Shown here piece by piece: positions 1 to 12,346 of a DNA stretch of 64,000 nucleotides. Source of the stretch: Parasponia andersonii. Lineage: Eukaryota; Streptophyta; Magnoliopsida; Rosales; Cannabaceae. The stretch lies in assembly GCA_002914805.1 (NCBI GenBank), contig JXTB01000020.1, forward strand, positions 687,845 to 751,844. The letters are read 5' to 3'. The first letter of the stretch is position 1, and each line of letters opens with the position of its first letter. The notes under the pieces are model-generated. The model was given only the letters and a program-made list of their open reading frames with translations. It did no database searches and was not told where the DNA came from. Position numbers and translations under genes: made by a program.

Positions 1-954
1 GGTAAGTAAAGACTTACAACTGCATCACAAGAACTATATGGAAGATATATTTATGTGAAACTTACTTATTCCTGAAAGTTATGAAATGGCATGTGCATGG
101 CACGTTTTGCATGCAAATCAAGACTTTTATTATAAGAGTATTTGAAAGTGAGCACAATTGTACCAATTTTATAAAATAAGTTTTAATGGCAATTGTTAGT
201 CTGTCAGAGCTGGATAGGTAAGTCTGTTGATGCAGACTCTCCCGTTGAAGTGGAATTTGCGGATCTTATAATGTGTCTCGTTGAATCGGGACAATATTAG
301 CACGGTGTGGGATGCCCCTTTGACGAGGGAAGGAGTTTTTAAAAAAAACATCACACGATGGTCGCACCTTATTTTTTACTCTTAGCCAGAGTTTCCGCCC
401 AATGTTATCAAGGCCTACCGACTTACTGGACAAGCAATGTGCTAAGGGGCCTAACTAAGAATAATTTTTAAGGAAAATGCATGGATACAAATGTTTAAGA
501 AAGAAAAGGGTACAATGGGAACTTTATGAGATTTTAAAGCATTTATAAGCATGCATAGTTTTTACTAACTGGGTTTTAGCTCATTTTAGTCTTGTGATGC
601 AGATGAGGAGGCACATTTTTGTATTGACTAGCTAGTTGTCTGGTTTGTCTTTTGTCACCTTGATCATAAAGATGTAAACGAGCTTGACCTGTGGGCGACA
701 TTTTTGTTTTGAGATATTTTTGTGTAATGTAAATACTACTACTGATGGCAAAATAGACTAGTGAAAACCTCTTTTAAGCGTACATTTTGTAAAGACATTT
801 TTAACAAGAAATGCCATGCAATTTCTTTTGTTTAAAGATTTTAGAAAGTTCAAAATTTCCCACCTTTTTATCAAATAAAGATATGGTAGAACAAAGAATA
901 ATACTTCATAGTTTAACTATATATAACAACATGGTTAAACTAGCGGGTGTTGCA
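1..954 (+). mobile_element. Ty3/gypsy LTR (3' part or solo LTR), cut by window edge
   Basis: This looks like a chromovirus-type LTR. It carries the 'actgggttttagctca' type block near 570, which is common in plant gypsy LTRs, and ends in gggtgttgca at 954. The next five bases, actat, fit the target duplication expected if it inserted into the copia LTR that resumes at 955. The matching place in the other LTR of that copia element (about 8573) also reads actat. No coding domain is visible. It is a fossil whose left end lies outside the window. Confidence 0.6.
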
Positions 955-1903
955 ACTATATATTAATGCCACTTTAGGTTCTTTCAAGATTCGTGGAATA
1001 ATTAAATCGAAGATCTTAGTATTCACTTTGTGAATTGGTTGATAATATTGTCTAAATGGCCATTGAAAATAAAATTATTGACAACATTATTCCTCGATAG
1101 AAAGATGGTAACTTAAAGGTAAATAGGTGTTGAAGGGGTATTACAGTAATTTCACCTATCTAACTACGGCATTGTATAGGGATTATATATGTCATATAGA
1201 ATATGCTAGATGAATCGGTTAATCAAGATTAGTTGATTAAATCTCTATAAAAGGCATGACATTTAATCTAAGAGTGCAGTATTGGGCCTTTAGTAGAGTG
1301 TCCCCAAATTGGAGAATAAGCCCAATCCTAATTGGACTAGGGTTAGTAGTTCTGGGTCCCATATATATAAGATATATGAGAGAAAAAACTGCACAGTAAC
1401 TCTAAGAGAGTCAAACGTATAGCTAGGGAGAGAGGGAGAAAAATTGGCCAAGGCTGAGAAAGAGAGAAGAGAAAAAGTTTCCTACTATCTCACAGTCCTA
1501 TCTCATGTCTTGGTATTCCATAGGATCAAGAAGGCATTCTTGATCGTTCTCCAACGAAGGTTTCGACTTAGTGCTCACTCGCTTCATCAACCAAGAGCAA
1601 GATCATAGACAAGAAGATCTAGAGTTGGAGGTTTGATCACCACCAATAAGGAGATCAAAGAAGGAATACGCTACAAGAGGTAACCCCTAATCTCATCTGT
1701 GGGGTTTTGTATCTAGATTTGATTTATGTTGTACATAATCCTTTATATGATGCATGTATGTTATATGGTTATGAAAACTATTTTCATGTAAAATTTTAAA
1801 ACTTAAATCCGCTATTTTTTCGCGGCATTCATGATATGATCACATATTTTCCATATTTACATACATGCATGATTTTCCTAAGTGTTAGATCAATTTACCA
1901 AAA
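955..1903 (+). repeat. 5' LTR (right part) of copia family 1
   Basis: It aligns along its length with 8575-9760, sharing the blocks 'attaatgccactttaggttc' at its start and 'gtgttagatcaatttacca' at its end. The left part of this LTR lies outside the window beyond the inserted gypsy LTR. The primer-binding-like sequence follows at once. Confidence 0.8.
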
Positions 1904-2239
1904 ATTAGTATCAAGAGTTTTGGTTCATATGTATAGCATAATATTGATCTAGAATTGAATATCTAGGTTATGTGATTGAGTTTGAGCAATTTTCGTTTAT
2001 GATAGTTAAATGATTCATGGTGATGAATGATATTTAATTACCTATACTATTGATTTTTGCATGGTGAGAAAAATTGTGAATTGTGATTCTAGTAAAATTA
2101 GGTTTAGGTGTTCTTGAATTTTTTGATTGATAGATTCATGAACATATTTCAAAGAGTTTGAACATCTGAATTTTTTCCAGAATTTTTTGATGTTGTTTTA
2201 AAATTTTCAGCATTTAACAAAAAAAAAATCTTCGGCCAA

Positions 2240-2650
2240 CCTTACCCCACGCGTGCGGCTCACCTACGCGGTCGGCCTGTGCGCGGGTGCCTGGCGCTGG
2301 TGCAACAAACTACGCCACATGTGCACGTAGGCTACCTCGCGCAACCTGCGTGCATGGCTTGCATGTGCTTGCCGCTCGCGCATGGCCCGTGCACCATGCA
2401 AACCAACACGCCTACACACCACGCCTGTGCATGTTCTGTGCACGGCTCACGCTATGCCCGCACGTCGCCCATGCATGGCCAGTAGGGCATGGGCGCAACC
2501 CATGTGTGGCCAGCAGCCCATGCGCGCGGCCAGTGCACGGCCTGTGCAATGCCCGGGCATGGGGCTGCTTCGTCTAGCGTGCACCATGCACGCAACCAGC
2601 TCGCCTTGCGTGCACGGCCGTAGCCAGGCGGCCGAGCCTGATACCACCTG
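2240..2650 (+). other. GC-rich island in copia leader
   Basis: About 400 bp of strongly GC-rich sequence, full of variants of gcatggc, tgcacg and catgcacg, stands in a region that is otherwise about 70 percent AT. Overlapping open frames of 68-118 codons occur on both strands because stop codons are rare in GC-rich sequence. They show no domain, and I do not call them genes. A related GC-rich piece follows another copy of the same LTR at 60541-60629. Confidence 0.7.
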
Positions 2651-2734
2651 TTGCTCCGCTTTTTTACCGCTCATTCGGGCGATGATGGTCCGTAGGCCGA
2701 TGGTGGTGGTGTTTCTTCCACTATCAATTTTTTT

Positions 2735-4700
2735 CTAAATTAATTAATTAGATAATTATTTAATTTGAATTCAAATTTTAAAATAGGAAACTATTCAAAT
2801 TCGATTAGGATAGTTATATATTTTTGATTTATCCTATTTGAAATTTGATTTACTTTAGAATAATGTTAAATTTGAATTAATTACATAAATAGGATATTAT
2901 CTAATAGTTAATTTGAATCTAAATAGGAGATCTACTAATTTTTGAAATTAGATAAGATTTTCTATATTATATCTATTATTTGAATTTTTAATTTAAATAA
3001 ATAATGATTATTCAAATTAATTAGATATTTAATGAGATTAGATATGATTAGATAATTATCCTGATAAATCTAATATTTAATTTGAATTTGAATAGCATAT
3101 CTACTTATTTTTGAAATCAAATAAGATTTCCTATCTGTTTTATTTAAATTTTTAATCTAAATAAATAACAACTATTCAAATTAATTTAATATTTGATGAG
3201 ATTAAATATGATTAGATAATTATCTATAAATCATGATAGTTTAAATTTGAATAATTTAATTTTAGTAATTATCTTTAATTTAAATTTAATTTAAATTAAG
3301 ATATAGTTTTTGAATTTAATTCGAAACTAAATCTATTCAGATTAGATTTAAATAATTACTATCTATAGATTATTTAAATTCGTAATTAATGAGATTAGTT
3401 AGGATAGAAATGATTTGAATTTAATTAGATTAATATTCAATAGTTAATTGTAATAACTATTTATCTAGTAACTATTCTAATTATAGTAATTGGAATATAG
3501 TTAAAGAAAACTAATTAGATTAGTAACTCTACTAATTAATGAGATTAATTAGGTAATTAATAAGAAAAGTTATATTGTTTTATAATTAAAATAAATTTAA
3601 TAAATAATAAAAATTTAATAATGATTATATTTCTATTACAGTTAAATTTAGATATGATCTTTATTTAATTATTAGAATTATTTGATTATAATTAGATATA
3701 AATACTAGATAAATATAGAAACTTTATATGAGTTATAAGTTTCTAATTAATTAGGATTAATTAAAAGATTTTTAATTATTTTCTAATTTAGAATATTACA
3801 ATTAATCTTTTCTAAACACAGTTATAGAAATAGGATTTCTATAATTAAAAGTAATTATCTTTTATTATCTATTTTAGATCTTAATGAGTTTAAGAGAGTA
3901 TCTTAATGAGTTTAAGATAGAATTAGATAAATTAATTAATTAATTATTTAATTAATTAATAATTAAATAATAAGATAGTATCGTAATGAGATTAAGATAG
4001 GATTAGATAAATTAATTAATTAAATCTTTCATTAATTAATAATTAGAGAATAAATGTGATTTATAATCTAATTATTTAAATTATCCTAATAAGTCAATAA
4101 TTTAAAAATATTTGATATTTTTAAATTTAGACAAGAATTGGTTATGAACTTATTTCTTGCATTTAGAATAATATGTTTTACGAGAAAACATTAATTATTG
4201 AATTTAATTAATTTTTCGTATTATTATTTAATAATTATTAATTTGATTAATTTTTATTATTTAATAATTATTTAATATGATTAATAATCAATAATTAATA
4301 ATAATTAATGAGATTAATTATATTAATTAAAAGGCTAATATTAGTATAAGGATAATTATTTGTTTTCATGATTTACAAGGAAATTTGAGCTTGATTTTAA
4401 TGAGATTAAAATGTTGTTTAATAAAATATTATAATTACGTGATAATTATGGTAGTATTTTGTGCGGTGGTATTTGACATAAAATATTGTTAATTATGAGA
4501 TAATTATGGTATTATTTTATGTGATAAAAGGCCTTTTGATAATTATGAGATAATTATGTTTTTACAAAATATATTTGATATGATTGTCATATTGAGTGGG
4601 AGGATTTTAAATTTTGATATTTTAATCCAAAATTATTTAAACCATCCTTTAGTTTTGAAAGGATTAATTTTGAGAAAATTAATGAATGTTTATAAAGTTG
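2735..4700. repeat. AT-rich low-complexity tract (ttaattaa-type)
   Basis: About 2 kb is built almost wholly of short permutations of aattaattag, gataattat and atttgaatt, with very little G or C. 'Aatgagattaa' and similar phrases recur many times, which suggests growth by repeated slippage and duplication. No gene or RNA feature is visible. It is part of the copia leader. Confidence 0.7.
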
Positions 4701-5365
4701 TTTATATTCATTATTTGCACATATAATTATTTGTAAAACTTTTATACAAAAATATTTTTTTTATAATTGTTTACTTATTTTTATAAATGCACTTGGAATT
4801 TAATTTGATTAAATTCTATTATTCAGAATCTTTAAAATTATTGGTTGAATAATTTAGCGGTTAAAGTTTCTTAGTCCATTTTTCCAAACTAATGTTTAAT
4901 ACAGGACTTGGTTTAAATACAGTATTGCAATTATTTATCTTTGGTTGAAAGATTGTTAACTAAATAATTGAATTTTCTTTAAGAAATATTTTGCTTGAAT
5001 GATTTACATTCCACAGACCTTCTTACTTAATCATTAAGTCCTGTATGCTTTTATTGTCTAATTTTATATACATGAGATATATAATATTATAGTGTTAGTA
5101 CTTTGACTTTAGACAATAATTGTTTTGATTACAGTACCATGTCTATTATAGTATATCATAATATCTTAAATTAGCTCATTCTCTTTAAGTTGCATAATTG
5201 GATATACATAATTGATTTTGTGGTTACTAAATAAGTTAGATAAGTGGGTAAAATCATGATCCCTAAAGTTTAAAAGATTGAGTGGGAGCGGGTATGAGAT
5301 ATCCATGGTCTCCATCATTGGTTCAATGGTTCTAAAGATGTGCCTCGCCTCAGAATCTTGCTGAG

Positions 5366-5666
5366 CTCCCATAGGAAGGTTTTCATCTGAGTATTAGTAG
5401 TATTGAGTCTCTTAGGATAAATTTGCGAGTGGTCTTTACATACAGATCTCCCGTAGGAGACTGTATTATTTAAAAAAGCTTATGAATTGAAATGATGGTT
5501 ACACACTCAACAGAGGATGTTATTAACCTCCCATAGGAGCTATATTAGTAATTCTATGGACCGATAAACAGGGTAATTAGCAAACTAGAATATGAGATAT
5601 TTGTCTTTTTTATCTAAAGTGAATTGTTCACATTTAACTTGTAGATTCACATGATTACCTGTAGGT
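5366..5666 (+). repeat. Repeated short hairpin motif (ctcccRtaggag type)
   Basis: A short palindrome recurs as ctcccataggaag at 5366, ctcccgtaggag at 5448, ctcccataggag at 5528 and acctgtaggt at 5657. The first three are spaced 82 and 80 bases apart. The bases between them are only weakly alike. They lie in the copia leader and could fold as small RNA hairpins. Confidence 0.55.
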
Positions 5667-6045
5667 AACTTGTGATCTATGGTAGGTTAAAATACCTTGA
5701 ATATTTATGACAGTATTATGGATTCTTACACAAGCATTTTATCTTGATAGATTTAATGTTAAGTATTCTAAATTCTTTTATATTCAGATAAACTAGCAAA
5801 CTTAGTCGAGTACTAGGAGGATCATAATTTGCTTACTTTCCATAGTTTATTCTCAGTTTCCAAATGACCAATAAGAGCATAACACATAATCTTCTATTTG
5901 ATTAAATGTCATAACATTTATGTTTTCTTATTTTACTCTAAAGGTACTCTAATATTTTGCACGAATTGTCGACTGATTTTAAATCAGTTACTTTGACTGA
6001 TAAATCACAAAAGTTGGTGATTTAATCAAAGTTCATTCCTGATAA

Positions 6046-6119
6046 TTAATACCCTTGTTGAGGTATTTATTATCTTACCTAAGATAATGAACACCCTTGT
6101 TGAGGTATTTATTATCTTA
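6046..6119 (+). repeat. Tandem duplication, about 41-bp period
   Basis: The phrase 'acccttgttgaggtattta' with following ttatcttac occurs twice, at about 6050 and 6091, nearly identical. It lies in the copia leader just before the coding remnants. Confidence 0.75.
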
Positions 6120-6237
6120 CTGCAAAATTAAATCAAAACAAAGATGTTTGTATTCGATTGTTTTTCCCTATGTGTTTAATTGAGAATTAAACCTACAAAA
6201 TTTAATTGTGAATTGAATTCATTAATTCGATTATGAA

Positions 6238-7961
6238 TTGGATTTATTTTATGACTTTTGTCTGATTGGGAATCTTATTATTTTGCAGTTTGAGAAAATA
6301 TTGTTTCATAGGATGGACAAGGTTTCCAGAAAGAGGAAAGAGACAAAGGAATACAGTACAAGGAGTAAAACGAGGACAATTATGGAGTCATCTCAGTGTT
6401 CAAAGAGTTTAAATGATAATCAACATGAGGATACCTCTACTAAAAAGTAGTCAGGAGCTTCTCCGGTAGTTAGGTTGTTTAGGAGGCCAAGAAAATCACT
6501 CTCTGCTGAGGATAGAAGATATCTCTGGCTAGTGGACTCAGGATCTAGTGTCAATATCTGCATCGACAAGAAATGGTTCATTGAACCAAATCAATTAAAT
6601 GATGTTGGTCGTGATATGGAAGTGATAAACAATCGAAGAGTTCGAATAAAGGCATAGACGATGCCTACCTCAAGATCAACGATAGCTCCATGATCTTGAA
6701 AGATTGCTATTACGTACCGGAATTTAGTTTAAATGTTCTTTCGGTATCGAAAATGTTTAAAGAAGGCTATCGCTTCGAGTTTGACAAGAAGGTAAAAGTC
6801 TTCTATAATAATCTATTGTACTGTGCGGGAGAAATGCAAAATGAACTTTATGTCTGAACCCCAGAGCCACAAAGTACATCATCTTCAATCATGAGCATTA
6901 CTACACTTCAAGAGATGGTGAATTACATCAGGAAGGAGTGGAACACCATCGATTGACACAAGCAACTCGGACACATGCCATGCTCAGAAATTCGTAGACT
7001 TATGGAGCTGGGTCACTTACCTGAAGTAGACATCAGCAACGACATAGACTTTGAGGATTGTAAGAAGCCTGTAAAGAACAAGCCTCATCTTGCTACTCGT
7101 TATGAGAAAGCTAAGGCATGTTTAGAGTGCATGCATGTGCATATATATGAACTTATGGAGGTAGTTTCCTACAACAAGCATTCGTTGTTTATCACCTTTG
7201 TTGATGAATATTCGGACTTCAGTCAAGTCTATTTTCTCAGGAGATACGATGAAGTCCTAGATGCTTTCCATGAGTTTTATAGAAAGGTGCGAATGCAACA
7301 TGACACCAAGGGAAAGAAGTTCAAGATTAAAGCCAAACATGAAGATATGGATTCTCTTCGAGACCTGTTGAGGCCAACACTAGCCAATCTTGCTATTCCT
7401 TATGAATATGCGACTATCTATAAGCATAGTCGTATAGGAGCAATTGAGAGGTACAACATCAGACTCAAGCAAACCATAGAGATGACGTACAAGGAGTCGC
7501 TGCTGTCCTGTAGATATTGGAATTATGCTTTAAGGACAGCTTCGTACATCCTTAACTTCATTCCATCAGATAGAGTTGCTTTGACATCTTTTCAGATGTG
7601 GATGGGCTATGTAGAGAGCTTAGAGCATCTAAAGGTATGGGGTTACGAAGTATACGTGTGCAAGAAAGTGGGGAAGTTGACAAGAATTCAGATAAGTGTT
7701 TTTTGCTTGGCTATCCAAAGGAAGAGAAGGGCTACATTCTTTACAGACAATCTATGAATACTACCTTCATCAGCAGAAGTGGAGACTTTCTGGAGGATGA
7801 GAGAGAAGTCCGTCAAGAAAACAATGAAGAGAGAGCTTATGATCTTCATTGCTTTTCTTAGTCATTAAGTTGTTAGTTGAACACTTAGCTTTTGCTTTTA
7901 TTAATATTGGTCATTTGGAACATTTTGGAATTTTAAGTATGCTTATTGGACAAGTGGGAGA
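6238..7961 (+). mobile_element. Copia coding remnant: protease, GAG-pre-integrase, integrase
   Basis: Frames here carry a copia-type protease active-site block (LWLVDSGSSVNIC, near 6520-6558), a GAG-pre-integrase region with the usual 'CYYVPEFSLNVLSVSK' phrase (near 6700-6750) and an integrase core (about 7140-7660) with the ITFVDEYSDFS and YNIRLKQTIEM blocks. A stretch typical of the integrase C-terminal region follows (CFLLGYPKEEKGY), and then the purine tract and 3' LTR. The domain order PR-IN identifies Ty1/copia. It is a broken fossil. Confidence 0.8.
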
Positions 7962-7962
7962 T

Positions 7963-9760
7963 TGTTGGGATTTTTGCCCTAAAAAGCATATTTTCAGTTT
8001 TACCATTTTGAGTATAAATAACTTTTTCTTATATGAAATTATGATATTTGCTACATTAAACTATCTTAGTTGAATAGTTTATTCATCTGAAAAAGATTTC
8101 ATGACTTTATATGTGTATAAGGAAACAAACATGATTGAGTGTTAATTATGGGGAGACTTGTTTCTTTATCTAAGTCTAGATAAATTAATTTACAATCTGT
8201 AAATAAAGATGGAATACTTTATTCACTATAAGTTGTAGTGTTTTTCTATCTCAACGGGAATGATATATCTCAAATCATTGAAGTATCTGACTTCTGATAG
8301 AAACACTAATACAACAAAAACAAGTTATATGTTTTAAACTGGACCAGGTAATATAAAGAATTGGAGTGCCATAACTCAATTTTTATATTATCACAAACTA
8401 GCTCTTAGTATATAAATCTTAATCCTTGATATTTGACTAGACTTGCTTTCATGGTTTATAGCCTTTCAAATTATTAAAAGACTAACCTCTATGAAGTTAG
8501 AGGTGAACTTTAGCATATCGGAGGTTATGGCTTATGAATTGATGAGAACACCAAATAGTTAAGGACACTATAAATTAATGCCACTTTAGGTTCTTTCAAG
8601 ATTCGTAGAATAATTAAGTCTAAAATCTTCGTATTCACTTTATGAATTGGTTGATAATATTATCTAAATGACCATTGAGAACAAAATTATTGACAACATT
8701 ATTCCTTGATAGAAAGATGGTAACTTAAAGGTAAATAGGTGTTGGAGGGATACTACGGTAATTTCACCTATCCAACTATGGCATTATATAGGAATTATAT
8801 ATGTCATATAGAATATACTAGATGGATCGGTTAATCAAGGTTAGTTGATTAAATCTCTATAAAAGGCATGACATTTAATCTAATAGTGCAATATTGGGCC
8901 TTTAGTGGAGTGTCTCATTTACTAATAATATTTATATAAATACCATAATAAGAGTTATTATGTATTTATCATATTATTGGATCTTAGATTATTTGGATCC
9001 ATTTAGTCTCTTGTCTAGCTCAATTAAGCTCATTAATTGGTTGGTGGTATTTGCGGAATTAGTGTCATGAAACTGTGTAAAATAATGATTCTACACAGAA
9101 GTTGGTATTTTTATAAATAAGTTTCATGAGTTAAATATATTTATAAAAATACACCCAAAGTCCAAATTGGAGAACAAGCCCAATCCTACTTAGACTAGGG
9201 TTAGCAGGTTTAGGTCCCATATATGTAAGATATGTGAGAAAAAAAATTGTACAGTAACTCTAAGAGAGTCACACGCATAGACACAGGGAGAGAGGAAGAA
9301 AAATCGGCCAAGGCTGAGAAAGAGAGCAGAGAAAAAGTTTTCTGCTATCTCACAGTCCCATCTTACGTCCCGTGTTTCATAAGATCAAGAAGGCATTCTT
9401 GATCGTTCTCTAAGGAAGGTTTTGACTTGGTGCCCACTCGTTTCATCAACCAAGAGCAATAGCATAGACAAGAAGATCTAGGGTTGGAAGTTGATTACCA
9501 TCGATAAGGAGATCAAGGAGAAATACACTATAAGAGGTAAATCCTAATCTCATCTCTAGGGTTTTGTATCTAGATTTGATTTATGTTGTACATGATCCTG
9601 TATATGATGCATGTATGTTATATGGTTATGAAAACTGTTTTCATGTAAAATTTTAAAACCTAAATCCGCTATTTTTCCGCTGCATTCAAGATATGATCAT
9701 ATATTTTCCATATCTGCATGCATGTATGATTTTCCTAAGTGTTAGGTCAATTTACCAACA
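7963..9760 (+). repeat. 3' LTR of copia family 1
   Basis: It starts tgttgggatttttgccct directly after the purine tract aagtgggaga and ends caatttaccaaca, giving TG...CA ends over 1,798 bp. Close relatives of the whole LTR occur at 50364-52163 and 58607-60398, which fixes both ends. Confidence 0.9.
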
Positions 9761-9796
9761 ACATCCTCTGGTCTTACCAACAACATCCTCTGGTCT
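9752..9796 (+). repeat. 22-bp tandem duplication at copia/gypsy junction
   Basis: 'accaacaacatcctctggtc' is repeated head to tail, at about 9754 and 9776. The first copy overlaps the last bases of the copia 3' LTR, so the duplication arose after the copia element inserted. Confidence 0.7.
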
Positions 9797-12346
9797 CTTC
9801 TTTTCTTCTTTATCCTTGTATAGGATATTAGCTAAATATCCTAGACACCTATTATTCAACATTCTCCTTGCTTGTATTACTAAGATCAACATCCGAGGTT
9901 GCTTCATTGAATCTCCATTATATACAAACTTTTCTACTCCTAGAGGCTTGAACATGACTTTACGACTTCGACATTTAATACTAGTATTATACCTACCTAA
10001 ATAGTCCATCCCTAGAATGACATCGTAATCCGTCATTTCTAGGATGACTAGATCGACATAGAGTTCTCTAGTGGTTATAATTATTGGAACGTGTCTAATC
10101 CAATGGCTTGCAGTCAAGGTTGCTCCTAAGGGTAAAGCTATGTTAAGGGTTCTAGTCATTCCATCACTACCCTAAGCTATCCTTTTAGAAAACATAAGTA
10201 ACACAAAACAATATGTGGCACCAAACAAGACATATGCATTTTGAGTGGCAATAGATAGCTGACCTGTGACCACGATTGAAGTCCCCGCCTTTGCATCGTC
10301 CTTGGTGATACTATACACTTGTGCATTAGTCTCTGGACATTCTAATCTTCCTTGACTATTCTGAGGTCTGTCAAGTTTGATCTGCATGTGATGGATCTGA
10401 GATCCATGCAACCTATGTATAATAGGCTGGTTCAACTGGTTTTGTTTGCTGTAGCAATTTTTGGCGTAATGGCCCTCCTTGCCACAAATATAACATGTGT
10501 CTGAGCTAAAACGACACTCTCCGGAGTGTTTTCTCCCACATTTGGGACATGGCGGAATATCAACCTTGGTCTTCTTTTGTGAGTGAGGCTCTCCTTTCTG
10601 ATTTTTCTTACCATAAAAGTTATTCTTCCTCTTCTTTCCATTATAATTATTATTGTTGCTCTGGTTTTTATTCTGGCCAAATAGGGTCCCATATTGCCAT
10701 ACGATTGTAGTATTCCTAGTTGAATTCGTGGATGAAATCATTCCATGGCATCTCCTTGACATTTTTTGTTATTTTGACTATCTCCTACCAGTATCTTGCA
10801 TCCTTCTTCAAAACATAAGAGACATATAATACTTTCTTATGATCATTAAGGTTCATAAAGTCTAGAATAGTTTGAATTGATGACAATCATTCTTTAGCCA
10901 CCAAAGGATCTATAGATCCTTCAAACTCAATTGGACGTATCTTTCTGATGTGTTTGTAGAGTGGTTCTTAGCGATCCACTCGTTGATCAAATATAATCAG
11001 TTCTAGTTGTAATACTGGATCTTCCTCTTGAGGCTGTGATTTTTCAGCGTCCACTTGGGGTTCAACGTTTACATCATGTTGTCTTAGTTGCCCACGAAGG
11101 TTTCTTATCTCTTCTTTTTGTACTTTGAGTTGCTATTGCAAGTTAACTAAAAGATTACTTAAGTCAGGTACTTCACTAGTGTTGATTGAATTAACTCCTG
11201 GTCTTCTCCTTCCTCTAGCCATTTTGTTTTAATAGATTCCTATTCATTAACCTAAAGTATAACTTATTATTAATAACTAAATCTTGGCTATTTATGTAAA
11301 GAAGAATTATAACACATCACATCTTTTATTGATGAATTTATTCATAGTTTATAAGATCATAAAAACATAGTTTATACTTTAAAAGGCTTTATCTATAATT
11401 AATTTTACTAGTTGCCTATTCTCTTATATTATCATTAGAGGCTTTGCTCGAGTCTTCATCTGGGTCCCCTTCTGAATCTTCCTCATCATTATCATTGTGT
11501 CCTAGTCCAATGTGCATAGTTCTCTCTATATCCAATTGTGGTTGCACTCTCCTCTATTGTTCTTCCTCCTCTATAGAAATTTTAGCTATGAAGACGACCA
11601 TTTCCATAAGAGTTCTAGTGTGGAAATCGGGATATGATTGAGGAAGTTTAGTCATTATTAAATGTGGCGATCTCTCATTACAGTACAGTAGAAGGACTAC
11701 GATCCAGTATTTCACGAGTAAAGTACATATTATACTCTTATATTCCCTCATTGAATCGATATGTCTAAGTACTTATTTCCTCTAAGAAGGCTTTCTCTCC
11801 CTCCAACGGTCTCTATCATTGAGAGAAGGACAAAGTTTCTTATATTGGTTGTTGGGATGTATCCCTTAACGAAATCTGAATCATATTGCGATGTTCCATT
11901 TCCCCAAAATATATTGTGATTAGATGGCTAAACTCATCCTAACTTATATAATTTGGGGAATGCCCAGATACTTACCACTGAGCTTGAGCATTATTCTGTA
12001 GCTGCATAACAGCAAGAATGGTCCATTCGTACTCACAGATATGACATGTCCACAACATTTGCTCTGTTTCGTGAAGCCAATCTCCCAATGATCTAGGATT
12101 AGATTCTCTATTATAATATGATGGTTGTCCTACTCTAAAGGTGGCCACTATTGCGGCTCCATAAAGTTTTGCTTGACCAATCTCCTGGTCGATCGGGACA
12201 TCGATGATCAGGGCATCCATTTTACTCCTTAACACATACTTATGGTTAACTAGTATACTAAAAGGAAATTTCTACTTACTTGAGTTAACTGAATCGTCGT
12301 GGAGTGCTACAAGATAGGATGATAAGATATATGCTCTGATACCAAC
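9761..12346 (-). mobile_element. Minus-strand Ty3/gypsy element, partial and broken
   Basis: Read on the minus strand it has a primer site complementary to initiator tRNA-Met (12332-12345, tggtatcagagca in reverse), a gag region (about 12235-11200), a CCHC-rich gag end (about 10690-10430; CPKCGRKHSGEC and CYICGKEGHYAKNC) and a retroviral-type aspartic protease region (about 10159-9760; DVILGMDYLGRYN). The reverse transcriptase side would lie beyond the copia element. Gag and zinc-knuckle style fit the chromovirus (Tekay/Del-like) branch. It has several breaks and is a fossil. Confidence 0.8.

Larger units (their letters stand above)
1904..6237 (+). mobile_element. Long non-coding leader of copia family 1
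   Basis: More than 4 kb separates the primer site from the first recognisable coding remnant, far more than in ordinary Ty1/copia elements. It has four parts: a plain stretch to about 2230, a GC-rich island (about 2240-2650), a very AT-rich low-complexity tract (about 2735-4700), and a moderately AT-rich part with short hairpin motifs and a tandem duplication. No long reading frame in it looks like protein-coding sequence. Confidence 0.6.
955..9760 (+). mobile_element. Ty1/copia retrotransposon, broken (copia family 1)
   Basis: The order is 5' LTR (to about 1903), degenerate initiator-Met-type primer site (about 1904-1917), a leader of more than 4 kb, short gag-like and protease remnants, GAG-pre-integrase and integrase core, purine tract (7952-7961) and 3' LTR (7963-9760). 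I recognise no reverse transcriptase or RNase H. The two LTRs differ at roughly 8 percent over about 330 bases compared by eye, so the insertion is old, probably a few million years (inference). It is broken in at least five places and cannot be autonomous. It is host to the gypsy LTR at its left and is itself inserted in the minus-strand gypsy element at its right. Confidence 0.8.

Noticed and set aside
2279-2738. Overlapping open frames of 68-118 codons on both strands in the GC-rich island
   Set aside because: Open because GC-rich sequence has few stops. No domain, all repeats of Cys/His/Met/Pro-rich words from the same short motifs, and located in a retroelement leader.
5366-5666. CRISPR-like array
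   Set aside because: Spacing looks regular, but the repeat is only about 12 bp, the spacers are related to each other, and this is plant nuclear DNA.
7849-8073. 74-codon frame at the copia 3' end
   Set aside because: It crosses the purine tract and LTR start, so it is not a gene.
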